Positions 32,835 through 40,155 are shown, numbered from the stretch's first letter. The stretch is 40,183 nucleotides of DNA from Cellulomonas uda (GCF_006538705.1 NZ_BJLP01000037.1:1-40183); one strand, 5' to 3'. Program-made: numbers and translations. The notes: a model not told the origin generated them from the sequence alone.

Positions 32835-33710
32835 GTGACGACGAGCCCCACCCGCCCGCGGCGGCGCCCCGCGCGTGCACCGCTCGCCGCGCTCGTCGTC
32901 GGCGCGCTGCTCCTCGCCATCGGGGCGTGCACGACGACCGCCCCGCGGCCCTCGTCGTCGGCGTCACCACCGGCGCCCCTCGTCGCGCTGCCCGATCCGG
33001 GCTCGCCGTTCGAGTACCAGCTGGGCGGCGCCGACGAGCCCCTCGACGCGACGCGCGTCGTCGTCCGGGACTCGACCGAGGCACCCAGCGGTCGCTACGA
33101 CGTCTGCTACGTCAACGGCTTCCAGACGCAGCCCGACGAGACCGAGCAGCTCCTGCGCGCGGCGCCCGAGCTGGTCCTGCACGACGACGGCGAGCCCGTG
33201 CGGGACGAGGGCTGGCCCGACGAGGCGCTCTACGACCTGCGCACGGACGCGCTGCGGGCACGAGTCGCCGAGCGCGTCGGGGCGGTGGTCGACGCGTGCG
33301 CGGCCGCAGGCTTCGACGCGGTCGAGGTCGACAACCTCGACTCGTACACGCGCTCGCACGGCCTGCTCACCGCGGAGCACGCCCTCGCGTACGCCGCCCT
33401 GCTCGTGGAGCGCGCGCACGCGCGCGGGCTGGCGTTCGCGCAGAAGAACACCGCCGAGCTCACCCGGCAGGTCCGCGCGCTCGGGGCGGACCTCGCGGTC
33501 AGCGAGGAGTGCCAGGAGTGGGACGAGTGCGCGACGTACACCTCCGCGTACCCGGTGGTGCTCGACGTGGAGTACAGCCGCGCCGCATTCGACGAGGCCT
33601 GCGACGCCCGGTCGCACGCGACGCAGCGGGACCGGGGTCTGTCGGTCGTGCTGCGCGACCGCGACGTGCTGCCGCGCTCGGACCCGGACGCCGTGCACGA
33701 GACCTGCTGA
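32835..33710 (+). CDS. GH114-like lipoprotein (endo-alpha-1,4-polygalactosaminidase family)
   Basis: 291 residues. Lipoprotein signal with lipobox IGAC (C32). A TIM-barrel-like domain follows: YDVCYVNGFQTQP, the strand DAVEVDNLDSY (D166/D169 candidates for catalysis), FAQKNTAEL and AVSEECQEWDEC. This is the GH114/TM1410 family acting on galactosamine-containing polysaccharides. The typical W-Q-W start motif is weakened, so the substrate is uncertain. The GTG is 6 nt after TACAGT (32823-32828), so it is leaderless. Confidence 0.85.
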   Translation: MTTSPTRPRRRPARAPLAALVVGALLLAIGACTTTAPRPSSSASPPAPLVALPDPGSPFEYQLGGADEPLDATRVVVRDSTEAPSGRYDVCYVNGFQTQPDETEQLLRAAPELVLHDDGEPVRDEGWPDEALYDLRTDALRARVAERVGAVVDACAAAGFDAVEVDNLDSYTRSHGLLTAEHALAYAALLVERAHARGLAFAQKNTAELTRQVRALGADLAVSEECQEWDECATYTSAYPVVLDVEYSRAAFDEACDARSHATQRDRGLSVVLRDRDVLPRSDPDAVHETC

Positions 33711-33725
33711 GCGCGATCCCGCCGG

Positions 33726-34235
33726 TCAGGCCGTGCGGTCGAGCACTCCCCGCAGGTACGCCGCCTGGCCCGCGTGCTCGAACGCGTCGCCCAGGATGCT
33801 GACGAGCCGCACCCCGAGCGTCACGGGCGGGTCCCAGCGCTCGTCGACGACGACGTCCAGGTCCTCGTCGGCCAGGCGCTCGACGTACGCGAGCGACGCC
33901 GCGGTCGCGTCAGCCAGGTAGCCGAGCAGCAGGTCCGCCGTCGCGACGACCTGCGCGACCTCGTCGGACGTGTGCCCGTACCCGATCGCGGAGTCGTCGA
34001 ACGGCAGCCCGAACCGCTGCGACCAGCCGCGTGACGTCCACACCTGCTCCGTGCCCGCGAGCGGGGCGACCTGCCCGTCCTGCTCGCGCGCGATGTGCCA
34101 CGCGAGCCACGCGAGCGTGTTCGCGTCCGGGTCGATCCGGCGCGTGAGCAGCGCCTCGTCGGCGCCCTCCACCGCGCGGCGCACCAGGTCGTCGATCCGC
34201 CCGAACCCGTCCGCCAGGACGTCCTTCGCGTGCAT
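33726..34235 (-). CDS. DinB-superfamily protein (DUF664, mycothiol-transferase-like)
   Basis: 169 residues, a four-helix bundle. NTLAWLAWHIAREQDGQVAP and ILGDAFEHAGQAAYLRG supply the conserved metal-binding histidines of DinB/DUF664 proteins. Actinobacterial members are thiol S-transferases using mycothiol. The ATG has GGAGGGG upstream and was preferred to the longer GTG 34265. A TACGGT box on the minus strand near 34255-34260 would start a short leader. It is convergent with the GH114 gene. Confidence 0.85.
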   Translation of the reverse strand: MHAKDVLADGFGRIDDLVRRAVEGADEALLTRRIDPDANTLAWLAWHIAREQDGQVAPLAGTEQVWTSRGWSQRFGLPFDDSAIGYGHTSDEVAQVVATADLLLGYLADATAASLAYVERLADEDLDVVVDERWDPPVTLGVRLVSILGDAFEHAGQAAYLRGVLDRTA

Positions 34236-34311
34236 GGCCCCTCCGTCCTCGTCGGTCCGTCCCACCGTAAGGTGCGGGTCGCGCGAGCGCCGGGTGGAGC
34301 ATCGGGCTCGG

Positions 34312-34953
34312 CTACGACGGCGTCAGGCGGTCGCGCAGGACCGCCACTCCCGGGCCCGTGAGGTCGTCGAGGTACGCCGCCCGTCCGGCCATCGCCATCA
34401 CCAGGGCGAGCGTGGAGCCGCTCACCAGCGGCCCGTCACCGGAGGCGAACGGGCCGTCGTCGGCCGCCAGCCGCAGCCCCGCGCCGACCCTGCGGCTCTC
34501 GACCGCGAAGTCACGCGCGGCGTAGAACTCCGCGACGGGTGTAAGAGCCGCGACGTCCGGGGTACGTGCGATGCCCAGCGGCCGGCGGACGTCCTGGGCG
34601 TGCACGACGACCTCCCCCAGGTACGCGGGGGTGTGCCCGGACGCGGCCGTCGTCGAGCCCACGACCGCGCGGAACCGTTCGAGCGTCTCCGCGGGCGTGC
34701 GACCGCGGTGCTCCTCGATGCGGCGCCGGTTGTGCACGTCCGGACGGAACCGTGCCCCGACCATGCTGCGCAGCCAGGCCCACCGGCCCGTGCGAGCCGC
34801 AGCCACCAGGTGCGCGACGACCTCCTCGACGTCCCACCGCCCGCACAGCGTCGCGTGCCGCCACTGCTCGGGGCTCAGGCGCTCGAGGTCCTCCGCGAAC
34901 GCCGCTCGCTCGTCGCGCGCCAGGACCCACAGCTCGTCGTCACGTCCTCGCAC
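34312..34953 (-). CDS. Maleylpyruvate isomerase-like, mycothiol-dependent DinB_2 protein
   Basis: 213 residues. An N-terminal MDMPI/DinB_2 bundle: DERAAFAEDLERLSPEQWRH, LCGRWDVEEVVAHLVAAART, then GHTPAYLGEVVVHAQDVRRP, with metal-site histidines. The C-terminal ~70 residues are of the SCP2-like MDMPI_C type (GSTLALVMAMAGRAAYLDDL). The GTG start lies 5 nt after the idi stop, so it is cotranscribed and probably translationally coupled with idi. The substrate is unknown. Confidence 0.88.
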   Translation of the reverse strand: MRGRDDELWVLARDERAAFAEDLERLSPEQWRHATLCGRWDVEEVVAHLVAAARTGRWAWLRSMVGARFRPDVHNRRRIEEHRGRTPAETLERFRAVVGSTTAASGHTPAYLGEVVVHAQDVRRPLGIARTPDVAALTPVAEFYAARDFAVESRRVGAGLRLAADDGPFASGDGPLVSGSTLALVMAMAGRAAYLDDLTGPGVAVLRDRLTPS

Positions 34954-34958
34954 GGCTC

Positions 34959-35558
34959 TCAGCCCTCTCGTGCGGAGCGACGTGCCGCAGGGCCGTCGAG
35001 CAGCGCCGACCAGTCGACCTCGCGGCCGAGCTGCTCCACCTGCAGACGCGCCCACGGGCTCGCCTCCGGGTGCGTGAGCGCCAGGTCGTGGAACTGCGCG
35101 TACGGCATCCACCGCACCTCGGCGACCTCGCTCGGGTCCGGCGTCACGACGACGTCCGCCGGCACGCGCACCGCGAACACCGGGCAGATCTCGTTCTCGA
35201 CGATCCCGCCGCTCGCAGCGCGGTACCGGAAGTCCGGCAGCAGCGGCACCACCGGCCCCGCCTCCGTGATGCCCAGCTCGTCGTGCAGCCGCCGCCGGAT
35301 CGCGTCCTCGAACGCCTCGCCCGGTCCCGGGTGACCGCAGCACGAGTTGGTCAGCACGCCCGGGAACGTCGCCTTGTCCCACGCGCGCCGCGTCACGAGC
35401 AGGCGTCCGTCCGGGTCGACCACGTACGACGAGAACGCCAGGTGCAGGGGAGTCGTCGCATGGTGGACCTCGCGCTTGAGCGCGGTCCCCACGGGCGTCC
35501 CGTCGTCGTCGAGCAGCACGACGAGCTCGTCGGCCGTTGCCGTCCCAGGTGAGGTCAC
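34959..35558 (-). CDS. idi: Isopentenyl-diphosphate delta-isomerase, type 1
   Basis: 199 residues. Nudix-like fold. REVHHATTPLHLAFSSYV gives metal-binding His residues, TNSCCGHP holds catalytic C74, and IVENEICPVF holds catalytic Glu (E121/E123). It interconverts IPP and DMAPP for polyprenol, menaquinone and carotenoid synthesis. The GTG start has GGTGGGGGC upstream. It leads a two-gene unit with the MDMPI-like gene. The 254-nt upstream gap contains a composite palindrome and hairpins (see entries). Confidence 0.95.
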   Translation of the reverse strand: MTSPGTATADELVVLLDDDGTPVGTALKREVHHATTPLHLAFSSYVVDPDGRLLVTRRAWDKATFPGVLTNSCCGHPGPGEAFEDAIRRRLHDELGITEAGPVVPLLPDFRYRAASGGIVENEICPVFAVRVPADVVVTPDPSEVAEVRWMPYAQFHDLALTHPEASPWARLQVEQLGREVDWSALLDGPAARRSAREG

Positions 35559-35611
35559 GCCCCCACCCTGCCTCCCCGGACCCCCACCCGCGAAACCAGC
35601 CCGCCCCGCAC

Positions 35612-35694
35612 CACCCGCCGACCGCGCACGTCCCGAGTCGAGCGCGCACGCTCGTCGTCCGCGCTCGAGCACGAACGTGCGCACTCGGCGGGTG
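35612..35694. repeat. Composite long inverted repeat upstream of idi
   Basis: Outer 20-bp arms (35612-35631 and 35675-35694; CACCCGCCGA at one end) match at 18 of 20 positions. Inner perfect 9-bp arms TCGAGCGCG / CGCGCTCGA (35638-35646, 35660-35668). A C-rich stretch precedes it, as at both palindromic repeat loci. It could be a cruciform, a terminator for the region to the right, or a remnant of a dispersed repeat. Confidence 0.6.
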
Positions 35695-35731
35695 CGGGCC
35701 GTGGTGCGCGCGCCTGGCGCTACGACGAACG

Positions 35732-35756
35732 AGAGCCCGGCCGATGGCCGGGCTCT
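35732..35756. terminator. Strong GC hairpin
   Basis: Perfect 11-bp arms AGAGCCCGGCC / GGCCGGGCTCT with a 3-nt loop. Together with the next hairpin it lies just downstream of the tRNA remnant on the minus strand. Confidence 0.6.
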
Positions 35757-35767
35757 GCACCATGAAC

Positions 35768-35806
35768 GATGACGCGGGACATCGGTGAACGATGTCCCGC
35801 GTCATC
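35768..35806 (-). terminator. Probable former tRNA-Ser terminator
   Basis: Perfect 17-bp arms GATGACGCGGGACATCG / complement (35768-35784, 35790-35806) around a 5-nt loop, 7 nt past the 3' end of the tRNA remnant. This is what one expects downstream of a tRNA gene on the minus strand. Confidence 0.7.
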
Positions 35807-35812
35807 ACACAC

Positions 35813-35839
35813 GGCGGAGGATGGGGGATTCGAACCTCC
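35813..35839 (-). other. 3' remnant of a serine tRNA gene: element attachment site
   Basis: On the minus strand it reads TTCGAATCCCCC, then ATCCTCC, then G and CC: a T loop, the 3' T stem, a 3' acceptor strand and a discriminator. ATCCTCCGCC is the usual 3' end of bacterial tRNA-Ser(GCT)-type genes (5' partner GGAGGAT). The T stem 5' strand is GGAGG, giving an A-C mismatch, and no GGAGGAT or anticodon arm lies upstream. So only the 3' tip is tRNA. This is the typical scar left when an element integrates into a tRNA 3' end; the intact gene should lie past the right edge. Confidence 0.7.
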
Positions 35840-35890
35840 TGGACGGACGCGTTTGACCAGGCCAGACGCATGATTACGCGGATCTGACGT

Positions 35891-35959
35891 GGGAACACGG
35901 ACGCAGTTGACGCCCGTTGACTCCCGTTCGTCGCAGTCGGTGTTCCCAGGGGAACACGG
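35891..35959. repeat. Cluster of short direct and inverted repeats next to the attachment site
   Basis: GGGAACACGG occurs at 35891-35900 and 35950-35959, with an inverted copy TGTTCCC at 35941-35947 (TGTTCCC-AG-GGGAACA is a perfect palindrome). Between them are two exact-spaced 10-bp direct repeats, TTGAC-g/t-CCCG (35907 and 35917). Such clusters are typical of integrase arm or excisionase sites. Confidence 0.55.
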
Positions 35960-36046
35960 TGTCGCTGCTGGCTGGTCGGCCGCTGGACGGGCTGGACGGG
36001 GCGAAAGTGCCACCGGCGTGCGTCGCAGGCGCTACGTTCCAACAGC

Positions 36047-36649
36047 ATGGAGGAGAAGTCATCGAGGCGAACTGGCGACTGGAACTCACCGGCTTTCTGG
36101 GTCTCGGTCATCAGCCTCGCACTCTCGACGTACCTCGCCCTTGCCGCCGGCCGCCAGTGGTTCCCCTTCCCGCAGCCCGACCATGCGCAGGAGAACGCCG
36201 CTCGTGTGACCTGGGCCTACGAGCGACTCGGCTCTGACGACCCCGACGGGCAGACGAAGTCCTTCGCGGTGACGGTGACGAACAACAGCACCAGCCCTGT
36301 GTACAACGTGCGGCTACGACTCGGGTTGTGGGACGACCGGTACCCCACGGGCAGCGACGACAACGCCCCGGACCTCCCAACGATGGACGTTCCACTGGAG
36401 TTGCGTGACGTGCCAGCGTGCAGCGTCAGCACTGCGACGGTCCCGGTCTCCACCTGGCGAGATACCAGCGAGGACACGCACATCAGGGGTTACGCGATCG
36501 GAATCGCGTTCGCGCTTGACGGACAGCAGTGGTGGAGCGATCAGCCCTACCAGACGCCGTGGCGCGACGACACGATTTTCGAGGCGTACATGACCCACAA
36601 GACGATCACTTATGACGTCCAGCCGACACATGGACCGGGCTGCGGCTGA
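36047..36649 (+). CDS. Membrane-anchored hypothetical protein of the mobile element
   Basis: 200 residues. A short hydrophilic start, one TM segment (~16-36: PAFWVSVISLALSTYLALAA), then a beta-rich domain (FAVTVTNNSTSPVYNVRLRL; DVPLELRDVPACSVSTATVP) that reads like a CARDB/Ig-type fold facing outward or inward. A TACGTT box (36033-36038) lies 8 nt before the ATG. No family recognised. Codon use is less GC3-biased than in the chromosomal genes. Its last 40 nt overlap the antisense reading frame that ends at 36610. Confidence 0.7.
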   Translation: MEEKSSRRTGDWNSPAFWVSVISLALSTYLALAAGRQWFPFPQPDHAQENAARVTWAYERLGSDDPDGQTKSFAVTVTNNSTSPVYNVRLRLGLWDDRYPTGSDDNAPDLPTMDVPLELRDVPACSVSTATVPVSTWRDTSEDTHIRGYAIGIAFALDGQQWWSDQPYQTPWRDDTIFEAYMTHKTITYDVQPTHGPGCG

Positions 36650-36968
36650 CACGCCCTCGCGTCAGGCGCGCCGTGCCGCCAGCACAGGACCCACGCCCAC
36701 ACCTGGTCTGCCACGCACAGCGCATCGGAGCATTCGTGCCCGTCGACGCAGGCTGCGGGGCCATGCGCGAGCACGGGACGGGCGCCCCGGGGCTGCACGT
36801 ACGCGACGGCGAGGTCGCCCGGGTCGATGCACGCGGTGACGGTCCCGTCGGGCGCCAGTTGTACCTCTACATATAGCGCCCCTCGACCGTCGCGACGCGT
36901 GCGGGGACGCCCCAGCGGGCGACGAGCGCGGCAACGGCCGATACGTGCTCGCGGGTCCTGGTCTCCAT
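36610..36968 (-). pseudogene. Split small gene: 33-aa ORF followed by an out-of-frame Cys-containing segment
   Basis: ATG 36968 has a strong GAGGAGG 7 nt upstream and encodes METRTREHVSAVAALVARWG and on to a TAG at 36867 (33 residues). A different frame then continues without a start codon from ~36880 to 36610 (LYVEVQLAPDGTVTAC, then PVLAHGPAACVDGHECSDAL and DQVWAWVLCWRHG). The second part has coding-like bias and a sensible Cys-rich segment, so the two look like one gene broken by a frameshift near 36865-36885. Two small genes or programmed frameshifting are alternatives. Confidence 0.4.
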
Positions 36969-37099
36969 CGGGGCCTCCTCGGGGGTCGGGGTATCGGGTG
37001 CTGGCACGGTGGCACCCGCGAAGCCGCTGGTCAGGTGCAGGGGACACGCACTGTGGACGGCACCTGCGGCCCGCGGGGCTGGGGTCGGGTCGCTGTGCG

Positions 37100-37411
37100 T
37101 CAGCCCCTCGTGGCGGCCCAGCGTTCGAGCAGTGCGGCCGTGAGCGCATTGGACGGCTCGTGGACGATGCCGTACGGGGCGCCCCACGTGCGCGCGTAGG
37201 TCTCGTAGGTGTGCACGTCCGCCCACGTGGCCGGGGCGAGCGGCCTGATCGCATCCGGGCCCCCGTCACCGTGCTGGACAATCCGCGCCACCGGCTGGCC
37301 CTCGCACATGAGCACGGCATCGACCCACACCCCGCCTGGGGCACTCCCGAGTGTGACCTGTGTCAGCGCGTACGGGCAGGACGCCGGGACACCGAGAGCA
37401 TCGCCGGTCAT
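37100..37411 (-). CDS. Hypothetical protein coupled to the serine recombinase
   Basis: 103 residues: CPYALTQVTLGSAPGGVWVD, then VLMCEGQPVARIVQHGDGG and PAPATWADVHTYETYART-like text. No family recognised; alpha/beta mix, no TM. ATG overlaps the recombinase stop (ATGA), so it is translated after the recombinase. The 131 nt downstream to the next small ORF hold no clear feature. Confidence 0.6.
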   Translation of the reverse strand: MTGDALGVPASCPYALTQVTLGSAPGGVWVDAVLMCEGQPVARIVQHGDGGPDAIRPLAPATWADVHTYETYARTWGAPYGIVHEPSNALTAALLERWAATRG

Positions 37412-38007
37412 CGGGCGGTGCCCGCGTTGGCGCTCTGGCTGCGCTCCCGCTCGATGGCGCGGTACAGAGATGAGCGCCCGACGCCGAGGGTCTTGGCGAC
37501 GGACACGACGCTCTGACCCTGGTCGACGAGGACGCGGGCCGCAGCGAGCCGCTCCGTATCGACGACCGGGGGACGGCCGGGAATGCGACCACGGGCGCGC
37601 GCCGCCTCGAGCCCGGAACGGGTCCGCTCGATGAGCACCTCGCGCTCCAACTCCGCCAGCGCGGCGAAGATGCTCAGGAGGAGGACGCCGATGCCGCCGC
37701 CCTGGCCCGGCGTCGTGTCGATGGCCTGCGTGAGGCTCCGGACGCCAACGCCCCGGCGGCCGAGGTCGTCAACGAGCGCTACGAGCTGGCGCACGGTGCG
37801 GCCGAGCCGGCTGAGCTCGGTCACGACGAGCGTGTCACCGTCACGTGCGTACCCCAGGAGCGCGTCGAGTTCCGGTCGGGACACGACAGTGCCGCTCACG
37901 CCGTGGTCGACCCACACCCGTACGCACCCGGCAGCGGTGAGCTCATCCACCTGCCGCCTGGGGTCCTGGTCCCGTGTGCTCACACGGGCGTAGCCGAGCA
38001 GCGCCAC
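37408..38007 (-). CDS. Small serine recombinase (resolvase/invertase family)
   Basis: 199 residues, the usual resolvase length. The N-terminal catalytic domain has YARVST with catalytic S10, DQDPRRQVDEL, and VTELSRLGRTVRQL (active-site Arg residues). A long E-helix runs FAALAELEREVLIERTRSGL and EAARARGR. The C-terminal helix-turn-helix is VVSVAKTLGVGRSSLYRAIE. It resolves or inverts DNA at short inverted sites. The GTG start has GGAGG upstream. It is coupled to the 103-aa gene. A possible recombination site lies 38-72 nt upstream of its start. Confidence 0.93.
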   Translation of the reverse strand: MALLGYARVSTRDQDPRRQVDELTAAGCVRVWVDHGVSGTVVSRPELDALLGYARDGDTLVVTELSRLGRTVRQLVALVDDLGRRGVGVRSLTQAIDTTPGQGGGIGVLLLSIFAALAELEREVLIERTRSGLEAARARGRIPGRPPVVDTERLAAARVLVDQGQSVVSVAKTLGVGRSSLYRAIERERSQSANAGTAR

Positions 38008-38044
38008 CGCGTGCCTCCGATCCCGCCGGGCGGTCCGGCGTCAT

Positions 38045-38079
38045 GACACCGTCCTAGCCGGCCAGCGTGCGACAGTGTC
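38045..38079. other. Candidate recombination (res-like) site upstream of the serine recombinase
   Basis: GACACCGTC (38045-38053) and GACAGTGTC (38071-38079) are inverted copies matching 8 of 9, separated by 17 bp. Both end in the GACA/TGTC half-site core that resolvases favour. A second inverted pair (AGTG-t-CCCGA / TCGGG-tt-CACT) follows at 38073-38100. The 249-nt gap otherwise holds nothing recognisable. Confidence 0.4.
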
Positions 38080-38256
38080 CCGAAAACGCTCGGGTTCACT
38101 CTTTCGGCACGGGCGGTTTCGGTCACGAGTTACGGCACAGCGGCTCCCGCACGACGACGCGACGACCGGCGAGGGCGCGGCGGTGTCTCGCTATCGGTCC
38201 ATTTCGAACAGCGATTCCGGGGACCGCGACCGACGTCCGAGCGGCACCATGCAGGT

Positions 38257-39024
38257 ATGACCAGGGACGCGGACGACCACGACAGTTCCGACGGCGTGAC
38301 GTTGGGAGAGCCATCCCCCGGCGTGCGCGATCCCGAGACCGGCCACATCAACGCCTACCCTCCGGCGCCGCCGCCTGGTGAGCCACTGGTCACGCGTGTC
38401 ACGGAGCGACTTCCGAAGCCGGACAGGACGATCACTTACACGCTCGTCGACCCTGTGGGAGTGCGTCCGGGCGGGACCGACCTCCGCACGGCGCTCGTTC
38501 AGCGCGCTGGCGGCCCGGATGACGGTGACCGTCGCTACCGGCACGAGCTACACCAGCGGGTTGGTCGTGTGGTCGTCGCCGGGGCACACGTCGAAGCCGC
38601 CCTCAAACGTCTACTCGTTGTCACCTCGGTCCGAGAGTCGTTCAGGGAAGCCAACTATGACTGGGCCGTCCTGGAAGTCGAACTACGGAAGGCACTCCGC
38701 GAGGCCGGTGGCGCGCTGAGCGCCGAAGCACTAGAGCACGTCGGGTTGCTTCTCGACGGCGCAGATAGGGCCGGTCTGCGCGAGCTGCGCAACCAGGTGG
38801 TGCACAGCGAGTGGTGGCCGTGGGAGGAGTTCCAGGGCCGGTTTATCCGTTGGGGGCGACGTCGCGATGGCTACACCGGGCTCGGATCGCTAGTTGACCT
38901 CGACAACCTGGCCGACTGTCTCGAAGCGCTCGCCAGCGCACTGGCCGACATCGTGGCGCCCGTCTGGCCCTACATCATCCTCGACACCCGCGAGTCAGCC
39001 GACAGTGGTGACGGTGGAGCGTAG
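38257..39024 (+). CDS. Unknown protein with HEPN-like R-x4-H motif
   Basis: 255 residues. The first ~95 are Pro/Asp-rich and probably disordered. The rest is an all-alpha domain (HVEAALKRLLVVTSVRESFR, AVLEVELRKALREAGG, GLLLDGADRAGLRELRNQVV, CLEALASALADIVAPV). R178-N-Q-V-V-H183 matches the HEPN nuclease motif R-polar-x3-H. HEPN proteins are often RNases in defence or toxin systems. The ATG lies 6 nt after CACCAT (38245-38250), so it is probably leaderless. It lies upstream of another helical unknown in the same direction, within the mobile element. Confidence 0.65.
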   Translation: MTRDADDHDSSDGVTLGEPSPGVRDPETGHINAYPPAPPPGEPLVTRVTERLPKPDRTITYTLVDPVGVRPGGTDLRTALVQRAGGPDDGDRRYRHELHQRVGRVVVAGAHVEAALKRLLVVTSVRESFREANYDWAVLEVELRKALREAGGALSAEALEHVGLLLDGADRAGLRELRNQVVHSEWWPWEEFQGRFIRWGRRRDGYTGLGSLVDLDNLADCLEALASALADIVAPVWPYIILDTRESADSGDGGA

Positions 39025-39119
39025 GCACCAGTGCTGCCCGTCTGACCGACGCGAGCCACCCTCCGAACCCGCATTGCGTTCCAAGGACACCGAGGCGATG
39101 TGCCTGCCAGGGTTGCGGC

Positions 39120-39959
39120 ATGGGCGAGGACGTTCCAGGGCTTCAGCTGTTCACCGAGTTGTCTGCCTCTGACCGGTGGCTCCGCACACGCCATGAGCCG
39201 ACCGCCGACGACCGGTTACGGCCGGGGCGAGTGCTCGCGCGTGTCGCCGAGCACTACGCGGCCACCGCAGAGGTCGTACCGCCTCGACCTGAGCCGGGCA
39301 GCCCGCTCGCCGAGGACGACGCGGCGTTGGGCATCTACGTTCTGTCTCATGGGGTAGCGCTCGCGCACGGTGTGGCGATGGACCACCTGGAAGCCATCCG
39401 CGGGACGATCCAGGACGCGCAGAGAACCCACCCCTGGGCCGAGCACACGCTCGCGCGCGCCGCTCTGGAATCCGCGTGTACAGCCCTCTGGCTGATCGGC
39501 CCGGACGACCCTGCTGAGCGGCGCCACAGACGAGTCAGGCAGCTCTACAACAACTCGGACGAGGGCCGGAAGGCATCCAAGCTGCTGGGCGGCGACAAGC
39601 TCCAGTCCGGCAGGACGTTCGACGAGGTTCTTGAAGAGTTCCGCAGCCTCGCCCCCGACAGCAGAAGCGTGAAGTCCTGGACCTACCGGGATGTCGTGCG
39701 TGGCGCAGCGCAGCACTGCGGCTCCGACTCGGACCTCTTCGAGTTGCTCTGGCGGATCCAGAGCGGCCTCGCGCACGGCAAGTCTTGGGCGACGCTCGCG
39801 ACCCTGGAACAGGAGGTCACCGGAACCGCTGACGGTGTGGCTGAGGTCCGGTTCACAACAGACGTCGAGCAACTCATGCCCGTCGTCGCGATCACCCTAA
39901 ACACCTGCGTTGCCGCCTGGGGTCGTTACCTCGAACTGGCTCGTGCGCCGCGCCCGTAG
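39120..39959 (+). CDS. Unknown helical protein with R-x6-H motif (possible HEPN-like/DUF5677 type)
   Basis: 279 residues, all-alpha. HTLARAALESACTALWLIGP (a helix often seen in DUF5677-like proteins), RHRRVRQLYNNSDEGRK, then ELLWRIQSGLAHGKSW with R212-x6-H219. A final helix pair is at ~255-275. Family identity is uncertain. The ATG lies 6 nt after CAGGGT. It is 95 nt downstream of the R-x4-H gene in the same direction, so the two may work together. No signal peptide or TM. Codon use is less biased than in the chromosome. Confidence 0.65.
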   Translation: MGEDVPGLQLFTELSASDRWLRTRHEPTADDRLRPGRVLARVAEHYAATAEVVPPRPEPGSPLAEDDAALGIYVLSHGVALAHGVAMDHLEAIRGTIQDAQRTHPWAEHTLARAALESACTALWLIGPDDPAERRHRRVRQLYNNSDEGRKASKLLGGDKLQSGRTFDEVLEEFRSLAPDSRSVKSWTYRDVVRGAAQHCGSDSDLFELLWRIQSGLAHGKSWATLATLEQEVTGTADGVAEVRFTTDVEQLMPVVAITLNTCVAAWGRYLELARAPRP

Positions 39960-40014
39960 GACACGCCGGGCCCTGCATGCGCAGTTAGTGCGCGTGACGA
40001 CCGATCCTCGCCCT

Positions 40015-40155
40015 ATGACCACATGCACGCGTTGTAGTGACACAGGCTGGATCACGCGCCTCGAATCGACCCCTACCTCGCTGGTGCCGGGCGCGGTCCC
40101 GACCGAGCGGCCATGCCCGGTGTGCAAGGGGACGCCTTCGCGCGACAGCCAGTAG
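40015..40155 (+). CDS. Small zinc-finger protein (DnaJ-type half finger)
   Basis: 46 residues: C-x2-C-x2-TG (CTRCSDTGWI) and C-x2-C-x-G (CPVCKGTP), the two halves of a DnaJ-like zinc-binding repeat. Such tiny proteins are common in actinophages and integrated elements. The ATG is 6 nt after GATCCT. GTG 39994 in frame is the alternative and adds seven residues. The last 28 bases of the window hold no feature. Confidence 0.6.
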   Translation: MTTCTRCSDTGWITRLESTPTSLVPGAVPTERPCPVCKGTPSRDSQ

